A stretch of 64,000 nt of DNA. Origin: Streptomyces spinoverrucosus (GTDB taxonomy: Bacteria > Actinomycetota > Actinomycetes > Streptomycetales > Streptomycetaceae). The DNA lies in contig NZ_JADPZX010000001.1 of assembly GCF_015712165.1 (NCBI RefSeq), positions 62,001 to 126,000 of the forward strand. Reading direction: 5' to 3'. Shown piece after piece: positions 18,829 to 25,970 of this stretch. Both the position numbers and the translations under genes were made by a program. The notes beneath the pieces were generated by a model. It had not been told where the DNA came from and searched no databases. It saw only the letters and a program-made list of their open reading frames with translations. Positions within the stretch are counted from its first letter, which is position 1. Each line of letters starts with the position of its first letter.

Positions 18829-18841
18829 GCAGGCTGCCTGC
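18829..18841. promoter_or_regulatory. Single MarR operator at its own promoter
   Basis: GCAGGCTGCCTGC is a perfect palindrome of the same family as the sites at 16685 and 19711. It sits between the -35 region and TACTCT of the marR promoter, fitting autorepression. Confidence 0.65.
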
Positions 18842-18885
18842 CATTCTCGCTGCTGAGTGTCCTCGTCGGCGGGCCGGAAGAACCT

Positions 18886-18927
18886 CCAGGGCTCCGGCGT
18901 GTGTTGCAGTACACGCCGGAGCCCTGG
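18886..18927. terminator. 17-bp perfect hairpin downstream of the isochorismatase gene
   Basis: The arms at 18886-18902 and 18911-18927 are exactly complementary with an 8-base loop. It lies 38 bp after the stop of the minus-strand isochorismatase-family gene, a good factor-independent terminator candidate despite lacking a U-tract. Confidence 0.7.
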
Positions 18928-18964
18928 ACGAAGGGTGTTGTGGGGAAACCGCAGGCGCGCAGAA

Positions 18965-19525
18965 TCAGCGCGAGCCCCGCACGAGCTTGATGATCTCCTC
19001 GGTGGTGCCCGTCTCGCCCAGCATCGGGAAGATCCGCTCGACAGCGTTGTGGTGCGCCTCGGCGTTGAGGTCGGTCATGGCGTCGGTGGCCAGGGCCACG
19101 TTGTAGCCAAGCGCGTATGCGGAGCGTGCGGTGGACTCGACTCCGATGCTCGTCGCGATTCCGGCCAGAACGACCTGAGTCACCTTCCGCGACTGCAAGT
19201 AGCTGTACAGGTCGGTGCCGGGGAAGGCATCCCATGTCGTCTTGGTGACGACGTGATCGCCGGCCTCGGCCTTCATCTGCGGAACCAGTTCGGTCCAGTT
19301 GGGCGCCAGCGCCCGCGAGGACGGGGGAAGCTCATTGCGTCCCGGGGCGCCGCCTGCGACGTTGATCAGTACGACCGGCAGTCCCTGCGAGCGGAAGGCG
19401 GCGACCAGCTCAGCCGCGCGGTCGACGATTTCATGGGCGGGGTGCACGGTCGGCAGCCCCACAGTGCCTTCCTGAAGGTCGACAACCAGGAGCGCGGTCC
19501 GCGCGTCGAGGGCGGTCAGAGACAT
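18965..19525 (-). CDS. Isochorismatase-family hydrolase lacking the usual catalytic Cys
   Basis: The ATG at 19525, with AAAGG upstream, gives 186 residues. The fold motifs are clear: ALLVVDLQ (Asp16), TKTTWDAF (Lys95) and AGIATSIGVESTARSA. In most cysteine hydrolases of this superfamily the last motif carries Cys; here Gly128 takes that place, as in the true isochorismatases PhzD and EntB, which use only the acid residue. It could therefore cleave an enol ether rather than an amide. The duplicated double operator lies 180 bp upstream, so it probably belongs to the MarR regulon. Confidence 0.88.
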   Translation of the reverse strand: MSLTALDARTALLVVDLQEGTVGLPTVHPAHEIVDRAAELVAAFRSQGLPVVLINVAGGAPGRNELPPSSRALAPNWTELVPQMKAEAGDHVVTKTTWDAFPGTDLYSYLQSRKVTQVVLAGIATSIGVESTARSAYALGYNVALATDAMTDLNAEAHHNAVERIFPMLGETGTTEEIIKLVRGSR

Positions 19526-19704
19526 GCCACAACCTTTCGGAGTCAGATCGTTGGAAGTCGGCGGTGTGCATTTCGTACGGAATCCGATGCCCCCGACCGA
19601 GCGTGATCGGCTCGCGGACGCAGCTGAGTCACGCGGGCAGCCTGCCCGGATCAACCGGCTCGTGGCGCCCTGCCGGGTCTGCGCGGCCTCCTCGGGCCAA
19701 CCAG

Positions 19705-19752
19705 ATATTTAAGCAGGCTACCTGACGAAAAGATTAGCAGGCTGGCTGCCTA
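19705..19752 (-). promoter_or_regulatory. MarR double operator / promoter of the isochorismatase gene
   Basis: On the minus strand this block matches 16681-16728 almost base for base. It has two palindromes (GCAGGCTACCTGA at 19711-19723 and GCAGGCTGGCTGCC at 19735-19748) and the same TTAAAT tail. A weaker palindrome, GGGCAGCCTGCCC, follows at 19635-19647, nearer the gene. The 180-bp leader holds no gene. Confidence 0.65.
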
Positions 19753-19798
19753 TTTTTGATGCCATGCAGGGTGAGGCACGTCACCGGCGGTGGTGTCC

Positions 19799-20290
19799 TT
19801 ACTGGAACACGAACACGAGGCTGGAGCGGCGATACTCCGCTGCGGTGCCCCGCCCGGCGAGACGCCAGACCAGGGCAAGGACCGCGAAGAGCACGGCGGC
19901 GCTGACCGAGAAGGCGAAGCCGTCCGAACCACCGGCTTCGGGGATGAACGCGCCCAACGGGACCAGAGCGAGAATCTGCACGAGCAGGACCGTCCGGCCG
20001 CGGGCGTCCTCGCGGCCGTGCAGATCGTGGTACAGGCTGCCGTTGAGCCAGGCGATCCAGATCAGCGTGAAAACGGCGCCGAACTCCACGAGTCCACGCC
20101 ATGTCACGTGTTCGGACAGGTGATGGGCGGCCTGTTGCACCAGCACGACCACGACCAGGTCGTAGAACAGCTCAAGGGGCTGACGGTGCGTTCGAGCGGC
20201 TGCTCACCGTGCGGGCGCGGCGGCTGCCACAGCCGCCGGCTCAGCCGCGTCCAGGGCCCTGGGAATCGGGCCCGGCGGGCGAGGGCACGG
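19799..20290 (-). pseudogene. Broken LtrA-family gene
   Basis: The N-terminal third of an LtrA protein can be read: TRLSRRLWQPPRPHGEQP, then a one-base deletion near 20178 (CCTTGAG for CCTTGGAG in the intact copy), then FYDLVVVVLVQQAAHHLSEH and about 100 further residues. The frame stops at 19799 after about 150 residues; the intact paralogue at 9179 has 403. So the gene is both frameshifted and truncated, and its 3' end has been replaced by the MarR promoter block. Confidence 0.8.
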
Positions 20291-20291
20291 T

Positions 20292-20759
20292 TCAGGGTTG
20301 GGTCGGCCGGGTGTCGGTCCAGTTGACCATCAGGCGGCGCTCGGCGAACAGCCACTCCCCGTCCTGCTTGACCATGGTGTCGAGGTAGCGGATCGAGGCG
20401 ATCATCATCGTTCGTGACCCGTCCTCGGCCTCCGTGAGGTGGTGGGCGAGGCAGTAGGTCTCCCCGGTCGCGCGGTCGCCTTCCAGCTCGATCGTGCTCT
20501 GGCCGTTGAAGTGCATGGTCGCGGCGTAGGCGTTGAGTGCGTCGAAGACGGGTGCCAGCGCCTCACGGTCATGCAGTTCCTGAGTGGGCTCGCGGTCCCG
20601 GGCGTCCATGTACACCACGAAGTGGGTGTCCTCGGTGAACAGGGCCATCTGACCCTTGGCGTCGCGCTGGTCGGCGCAGCGCGCGTAAGCGTCGATCAGC
20701 TCGCGGATGGCGAGGCGGTCGGCGGCCTCCGCTCCGGTGATGGGCGCGTGGATACTCAT
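20292..20759 (-). CDS. SnoaL-like / NTF2-fold protein
   Basis: The protein has 155 residues with the alpha+beta cone pattern of SnoaL_4 proteins: RLAIRELIDAYARCADQRD, MALFTEDTHFVVYM, GDRATGETYCLAHHL. Members include ring-hydroxylating dioxygenase small subunits, polyketide cyclases and ketosteroid-isomerase-like enzymes, as well as many of unknown role. A ribosome-like AGAGAG precedes the ATG at 20759. A 39-bp element shared with the xanthine-dehydrogenase operon lies 128 bp upstream. The function is not assignable beyond the fold. Confidence 0.85.
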   Translation of the reverse strand: MSIHAPITGAEAADRLAIRELIDAYARCADQRDAKGQMALFTEDTHFVVYMDARDREPTQELHDREALAPVFDALNAYAATMHFNGQSTIELEGDRATGETYCLAHHLTEAEDGSRTMMIASIRYLDTMVKQDGEWLFAERRLMVNWTDTRPTQP

Positions 20760-20886
20760 GGCGGCACTCTCTCTTCAGGCCGCAGTGCCATCGGCACACA
20801 ACGGCGTTCAAACACCACTTGACGTGCGGGCCCGGACAGCCCATGCAACATCGCGAGCCGTGCCCGTGTTCACACTGGCCGCCGGA

Positions 20887-20925
20887 CAGGTGATTGGTCG
20901 TCACCGGATTCCGGTGATTCACCTG
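20887..20925. promoter_or_regulatory. 39-bp repeated upstream element, copy 1
   Basis: It starts CAGGTGA and ends TCACCTG (perfect outer arms), with an inner dyad CACCGGATTCCGGTG. Copy 2 at 25865-25903 agrees at 30 of the first 33 bases and has the same orientation relative to a minus-strand start. It is probably a regulator-binding site. Confidence 0.5.
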
Positions 20926-21029
20926 ACCGCCCTCGTCACGGATGCTCGGACGTGACCCGGCCGGCCTTGCTTGGTGGCTGAGGGCTATCCACCGACCGGA
21001 TTCGTCTCGGACACCAGCCGCCCTACGAA

Positions 21030-21866
21030 TCAGGCCACAGCAACCGACGCGGTGTGGCCGTGGTGGATCGGTCCGTTGGTCTGCGTGAGGGGTAGGGCGG
21101 TGCCTCCGCGGTGTTCGGCGACGAGTTCCGCTGCGATGGCCACGGCCGTCTCCTCGGGGTGTGGGCACCGAGGTCGAGACCGATGGGCGAGCGCAGGCGC
21201 GCCAGTTCCCTTTCGGTCAGGCCGACTTGGCGAAAGGTAGCGGGGCGGCCAGTCGACGACGATCTCGTCGGCGTCGGGGAACCGGGCACGGGTGGCGAAC
21301 AGCGGGCGTGCGTCGCAGATCGTCACCTGGAAGCCCAGGAGCTTGCCGAGCGTCGCCACCGCGGCCACGTAGTCGATCGCGCCGCAGATGAGGAGCCTCG
21401 GCTTGGTCGCGCACGACTGGATGAAGACGTGCTTGCCGGGACGGCAGCGGGCCGACCGGATGCCGGTCGTGCCGAGGTCCGGCATGGCTCTCGCGTGTCC
21501 GACCACCTCGGCGTCGAGATCGGCCAGGCCAGTGGTGCCGTGGACGCGCTCGGGCCAGACGGCGAGGGTCGCGCCCGCGCCGTCGAGAAGACGTGCCACG
21601 GCTACCGGAGACGCGTCGAAGGCCGCCTCGACGACCTGCGGTGAGGGTGCGGGCTGCACGAACACCTCGATGGTGCCGCCGCAGGTCAGGCCCACGGCGA
21701 ATGCGGTGTCGCCGCAGTAGCCGAAGCTCTCGCGCACCGCCACGCCGGTCTCCATGACCTCGTGGCACAACTCGTACACCGCGCCCTCGACGCAGCCGCC
21801 CGACACACTGCCCACCGCCTCGCCGTCCTGGGCGACGGCCATGGCCGCACCGGGCTGTCGCGGGCC
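21030..21866 (-). pseudogene. xdhC-like gene, truncated and internally deleted
   Basis: XdhC proteins insert or mature the molybdenum cofactor of xanthine dehydrogenases. Readable here: RQPGAAM then GSVSGGCVEGAVYE (CoxI part) and LLICGAIDYVAAVATLGKLL (Rossmann part; the family has GAxDxA). The first 30-40 codons are missing at the MITE edge near 21867. After DWPPRYL (near 21230) the conserved block ending in the AMGSRRT region is gone. LTERELARLRSPIGLDLGA is present only in another frame, after which the original frame resumes at EETAVAIAAEL. Translation could begin at the ATG at 21842, but activity is unlikely. Confidence 0.75.
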
Positions 21867-21870
21867 CTAG

Positions 21871-22040
21871 GGCCTGTTGCGAAAGTGGCCTCTGCCGCGC
21901 GACGCCCGGCACGCACTCTCGGCGCACCGCCCGAAAGCCCGAGTACCCCAGTACGAGGGCTTCCGGGCGGCACGCCGAGAGCACGCACCGGACGCCGCGC
22001 GGCCGCCCTCCGGGCGACGAGGCCACTTTCGCAACAGGCC
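21871..22040. mobile_element. 170-bp hairpin MITE
   Basis: Terminal inverted repeats of 22 bp begin GGCCTGTTGCGAAAGTGGCC and are identical at both ends (21871-21892 and 22019-22040). CTAG flanks each side (21867-21870 and 22041-22044), which fits an IS5-type YTAR target duplication. The interior is also largely self-complementary, so the single strand could fold almost end to end. It encodes no protein. It abuts the stop codon of the molybdopterin-subunit gene and the broken start of xdhC. Confidence 0.85.
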
Positions 22041-24173
22041 CTAGACGAGTTTGTCGGGGGTGATCGGGAGTTCGCGGATTCGTCTGCCGGTCGCGTGGAA
22101 GACGGCATCGGCGACAGCCGCGTCTACGCCGGTGGCGGCGATCTCGCCGATGCCCTTGCCGCCGATCGGGCCGGCGTGCTCGTCGACCTCGTCGATGAAC
22201 CCGACGTCGATGTCGGACGGGATGTCGGCGTTGACGGGCAGCGCGACCCCGGCGAGGTTCTTGGACAGCCAGCGGCCCAGACGCTCTTCGTGGCGACTGG
22301 CTTCCATCGTCGCCTTGCCCCAGCCCCACACGATGCCGCCGACGATCTGCGCGCGCGCAGTGCGCGGGTTGACGATCCGTCCGACGCTGTAGCGGCCGAC
22401 GGCGCGGCGCAGCCGCAGGATCCCCAGGTCGGGGTCGAACCCGACCTCCACGAAGATCGCGCCGAAGGTGTGCAGCGCGTACTCGCTGTCCTGCGGCGTG
22501 AACGAGCCGGCACCTACCAGCTCCTGAGCGCCGACTGCTCGCATCGCCACCGCCAGGGCATCGGCTCCCGGCGCCTCTCGCAGTTCCTGCCCGGAGCGCT
22601 CGCGCAGTTTTGCCAGAACGTCCTTGGCGGCGTTCATCACGGCGGCGCCGACACCCATGGTCGACGACGACCCGAAGGTCGGGCCGGCTTCCGGAAGCTC
22701 GGTGTCGCCGATCTCGCACCGCACCTGGTCGGGCTTGAGCCCCAGCACGTCACACGCGACCTGAGTCATGATCGTCACGATGCCGGTGCCGATGTCCTGC
22801 GTGCCGGACTGGACCACCGCCCGGCCGTCCGCCAGCAGGCGCACGTGCGCGCTGGAGGCGAACCGATACGTGCCCATGGCGCAGTCGGCCATGCCCTGGC
22901 CCACAACCCACGGTCCGTCGCGCTCGGGCTCGTTCGGACGTCGGCGCCAGCCGAACGCGCGTGCGCCCTGCTCGTAACACTCGCGCAGCTTCTTCGACGA
23001 CCACGGCTGCCCGGTGAACGGATGCACGTCGGCGTAGTTGGCCAGGCGCAGGTCGATCGGGTCGATCCGCAACTGCGCCGCGAGCTCGTTCATGGCGCTT
23101 CCCAGCGCCCACAGCCCGGCCCCTTCGACCGGTGCCCGCATCGCCGTACCCAGGTTGATGTTGGCGCGCTGGACGCGCTGGCTCACCCGGATCGCCGGTG
23201 CCGCATACGTCGTCCGGGACGCCTGGGTGGCGTACTCGACGAAGTCGTCGTCCACCGATGTCACGTTGACCGACTCGTGCTCGATCGCCGCAAGGCGCCC
23301 GCTGTCCGCGGCTGCCAGAGTCACGGTCTGCACCATCTGCGGCTGGTAGGGGATGATGCTGTACATCTGCGCCCGCGACAGGGCGATCCGCACGGGGCGA
23401 CCGCTGACCCGTGCCGCCACCGCGGCGATGATCTGGTGGGGCCAGACAGTCCCCTTGCAACCGAAGGCGCCTCCGGTGTGCGGCGAGCGCACACGCACCT
23501 GCTCCGGCGCGAGGTCGAACAGCGCGCACATCACCACGCGTACGCCGTAGGACCACTGGGTCGCGTCGACCAGGGTCAGCGTGTCGTCGCGCCATTCGGC
23601 GAGCGTTGCCGAGGTCTCCATCGGGTTGTGGTGACGCGAAGGCGATACGTAGGTCCCCGTGTGACGCGCCTGCGCTCCGGCGACCGCCCCCTCGACATCG
23701 CCGCGCTCGGCATCCGGCGCGTCGAACAGGTATCCGCTCTCGCGCGGTATCACGGCGCCGGCGCGTTCCCCGCTCGGGTGGGCCGCGAACGGCGCCGACT
23801 CGATGTCCGGGCGCACCAGTGACGCAGCGTACTCGGCGGCTTCGAGCGACTGCGCCAGCACGACCGCGATCGGCTCACCCTCGTAGTGGATCTCGTCATC
23901 GAGCATCGGCACGCGTGCCGAGGACGCCGGCGGCACCGGAGGAACGCCGAGCTTCGGCATCTCGGCATGCGTGAGTACGTACGTCACGCCGGGCACCGCC
24001 AGCGCGTCATCGGCGTCGATCCCGCGTACCCGTCCCGCCGGGACCGGCGCGCCGACCAGAACGCCGTAGAGCATGCCTTCGGCCACGTGGTCCGCCGCAT
24101 ACAGCGCAGCACCGGTCACCTTGGCGAAACCGTCCTGCCGCAGCAGCCCGGCCCCTGATCCCACGCTGTTCAT
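22041..24173 (-). CDS. Xanthine-dehydrogenase-family molybdopterin-binding subunit
   Basis: The protein has 710 residues, the usual length of the large subunit in three-subunit enzymes. It opens with the a/b hammerhead (KVTGAALYAADHVAEGMLYG), and later motifs include GGAFGCKG, MRAPVEGAGLWALGSAMNE and the C-terminal GKGIGEIAATGVDAAVADAV. It catalyses hydroxylation of an aldehyde or N-heterocycle at a molybdenum cofactor. The ATG overlaps the FAD-subunit stop by ATGA. Its TAG stop shares bases with the CTAG beside the MITE, so the insertion touched but did not shorten the conserved end (RIRELPITPDKL). Confidence 0.93.
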   Translation of the reverse strand: MNSVGSGAGLLRQDGFAKVTGAALYAADHVAEGMLYGVLVGAPVPAGRVRGIDADDALAVPGVTYVLTHAEMPKLGVPPVPPASSARVPMLDDEIHYEGEPIAVVLAQSLEAAEYAASLVRPDIESAPFAAHPSGERAGAVIPRESGYLFDAPDAERGDVEGAVAGAQARHTGTYVSPSRHHNPMETSATLAEWRDDTLTLVDATQWSYGVRVVMCALFDLAPEQVRVRSPHTGGAFGCKGTVWPHQIIAAVAARVSGRPVRIALSRAQMYSIIPYQPQMVQTVTLAAADSGRLAAIEHESVNVTSVDDDFVEYATQASRTTYAAPAIRVSQRVQRANINLGTAMRAPVEGAGLWALGSAMNELAAQLRIDPIDLRLANYADVHPFTGQPWSSKKLRECYEQGARAFGWRRRPNEPERDGPWVVGQGMADCAMGTYRFASSAHVRLLADGRAVVQSGTQDIGTGIVTIMTQVACDVLGLKPDQVRCEIGDTELPEAGPTFGSSSTMGVGAAVMNAAKDVLAKLRERSGQELREAPGADALAVAMRAVGAQELVGAGSFTPQDSEYALHTFGAIFVEVGFDPDLGILRLRRAVGRYSVGRIVNPRTARAQIVGGIVWGWGKATMEASRHEERLGRWLSKNLAGVALPVNADIPSDIDVGFIDEVDEHAGPIGGKGIGEIAATGVDAAVADAVFHATGRRIRELPITPDKLV

Positions 24174-25159
24174 GGCCGCACTCCCGCCGCCGTCATCAGC
24201 GCACGCCGCGCGGCGCCGCGGGCGATCGCCAGTTTGTAGGCGCTGCCCGCGACAGGTCGGGCCTGAGCGAGCGCCGCTTCGATCGCGCTGGTCACAGCGT
24301 CGTCATCGGGCGCGAGGCCCACGACCCGGCGCTCGGCCTCAGCCAGGCGCCAGGGGCGCATCGCGACCGACCCCAACGCGATCCTCGCGCTGTCGATCAC
24401 GCCGTCGTCGCGGAGCCGCAACGCCACCGCCGCCGACACGATCGCGTACTCGTACGACTCGCGCTCGCGCACCTTGACGTAGGCCGAACACGGTGCGGGA
24501 GCGTCCAGCTCGATCGCCTCGACCAGCTCACCAGGTTCGAGCACCGTGTCGCGGTCGACACCGTCGGCCGGCAGCACGTGGAACTCCGTCACCGCGATGC
24601 GCCGCCCGCCGGTGGCGGTGCGCGTCACCACGTGTGCGTCCAGCGCGGCGAGTGCCACAGCCGGGTCGGAGGGCTGAGTGGCGATGCAGTCGTCCGTCCA
24701 GCCGAACAGCGCGTGACGGTCGTCGTGGCCCTCCCGGGCCGCACATCCCGAGCCCGGTACGCGCCGGTTGCACGGCACCGGCTCTTCCGAGCGGAAGTAC
24801 GCGCACCTCGTCTTCTGGAGCAGGTTGGCGCCGATCGTCGCGAGGTTGCGCAGCTGGGCCGAGGCCGACTTGTGGATCGCCATCCTGAGCACCGGCCAGT
24901 CCCGGGCGACGCTCGGGTGGGCCGCGACGTCGTTGAGGCGGACGAGGGTACCGATGCGCAGTCCGCCGCCGGGCAGCGGCTCGATCCGGTCGAGGCCGGG
25001 AACGCGGGAGATGTCGACCACGCGGTCAGCGTCGGTGATGCCGAGGCGCAACCAGTTGAGCAGCTCGGTCCCGCCGGCGAGTACGGCGGTCCCCGGGTCG
25101 TGCGCCGCGTCCAGGGCCTCGTCGAGGGTCGTGGCGCGGGCGTAGGTGAGCGGGATCAT
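24170..25159 (-). CDS. Xanthine-dehydrogenase-family FAD-binding subunit
   Basis: The ATG at 25159 gives 329 residues. The FAD loops are clear: VLAGGTELLNWLRLGI (about 29-44) and TIGANLLQKTRCAYFR (about 110-125), followed by a Cys-containing loop typical of the YagS-like subgroup. Electrons pass from the 2Fe-2S subunit to FAD and then to the final acceptor. The start overlaps the 2Fe-2S subunit stop (TGATG) and the stop overlaps the next start (ATGA), so the three subunits are translationally coupled. Confidence 0.94.
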   Translation of the reverse strand: MIPLTYARATTLDEALDAAHDPGTAVLAGGTELLNWLRLGITDADRVVDISRVPGLDRIEPLPGGGLRIGTLVRLNDVAAHPSVARDWPVLRMAIHKSASAQLRNLATIGANLLQKTRCAYFRSEEPVPCNRRVPGSGCAAREGHDDRHALFGWTDDCIATQPSDPAVALAALDAHVVTRTATGGRRIAVTEFHVLPADGVDRDTVLEPGELVEAIELDAPAPCSAYVKVRERESYEYAIVSAAVALRLRDDGVIDSARIALGSVAMRPWRLAEAERRVVGLAPDDDAVTSAIEAALAQARPVAGSAYKLAIARGAARRALMTAAGVRP

Positions 25160-25665
25160 CAGCTCGGAATCCTCTCGTTCTCGGACGCCGCGGCGGCCTG
25201 GACCGCTTCCACGATCTGCGGGTACGAGCTGCACCGGCAGATGTTCCCGCTCATCCACTCGCGGATCTCGTGCTCGTCGGTCGTGTGGCCCTCCGCGATG
25301 CAGGCGACAGCGGAGATCACCTGGCCGGGTGTGCAGAACCCGCACTGGAACGCGTCGCAGTCGATGAACGCGCGCTGGACCGGGTGCAACTGCTCACCGT
25401 CGGAAAGACCCTCTACCGTCACGACCTCGCGCCCATCCACGGCCGCCGCAAGCACGAGGCACCCGTTCACGCGGCGGCCGTCGAGCAGCACCGTGCACGC
25501 GCCGCACTCGCCGTGGTTGCAGCCCTTCTTCGCGCCGGTCAGCCCGACGTGCTCGCGCAGCAGATCGAGCAGCGAGGTCCGCGCGTCAATCGCCTCCAGG
25601 TGCGTGTCGATGTCATTGATGCGAAGACGAAGATCGATGCGGTCGGTGAATTTCAGATCGCTCAT
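25159..25665 (-). CDS. Xanthine-dehydrogenase-family 2Fe-2S subunit
   Basis: The protein has 168 residues. The plant-ferredoxin-type cluster is at GCNHGECGACTVLLDG (about 48-63) and the second, all-helical cluster at CGFCTPGQ (about 108-115) and ICRCSSYP (about 142-149). All eight cluster Cys residues are present. A short N-terminal extension carries no twin-arginine signal, so the enzyme should be cytoplasmic. It is the first gene of the operon; copy 2 of the 39-bp element lies 200 bp upstream. Confidence 0.95.
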   Translation of the reverse strand: MSDLKFTDRIDLRLRINDIDTHLEAIDARTSLLDLLREHVGLTGAKKGCNHGECGACTVLLDGRRVNGCLVLAAAVDGREVVTVEGLSDGEQLHPVQRAFIDCDAFQCGFCTPGQVISAVACIAEGHTTDEHEIREWMSGNICRCSSYPQIVEAVQAAAASENERIPS

Positions 25666-25864
25666 CGGACATCACCCAACGGAACCGGTACCGCACGTAC
25701 GGTGTTCGAGCATCTCATGGCCCACTCCGTTGTCTCGATGGAGGAACTGCGGGGCGGTGCCGAGGCGGGCCCACACTTGTTGACTCCGGAGGTGCCGGCC
25801 AGGACCCAGCCGCGCAGGGCCGGGATACGCGGGCTGCCCGACCGGGTTCAGGGTCGCGGCCGGG

Positions 25865-25903
25865 CAGGTGAAAGGTCGTCACCGGATTCAGGTGATTTTG
25901 GTG
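25865..25903. promoter_or_regulatory. 39-bp repeated upstream element, copy 2
   Basis: It contains GGTCGTCACCGGATTC identical to copy 1 and lies in the 305-bp gap between the pucR-like stop and the 2Fe-2S gene start. The PucR-type regulator encoded next door is the obvious candidate to bind it. No gene is seen in the gap. Confidence 0.5.
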
Positions 25904-25970
25904 CGCGGTGCACCTTGACGGGTTCCGCATCGCCGGCGGTGAGGGAACGGCGGTCACCGGTCCGGCGCGT

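Noticed and set aside
21762..23822. 686-codon plus-strand frame
   Set aside because: It is antisense to the molybdopterin subunit and spans the MITE; no family motif.
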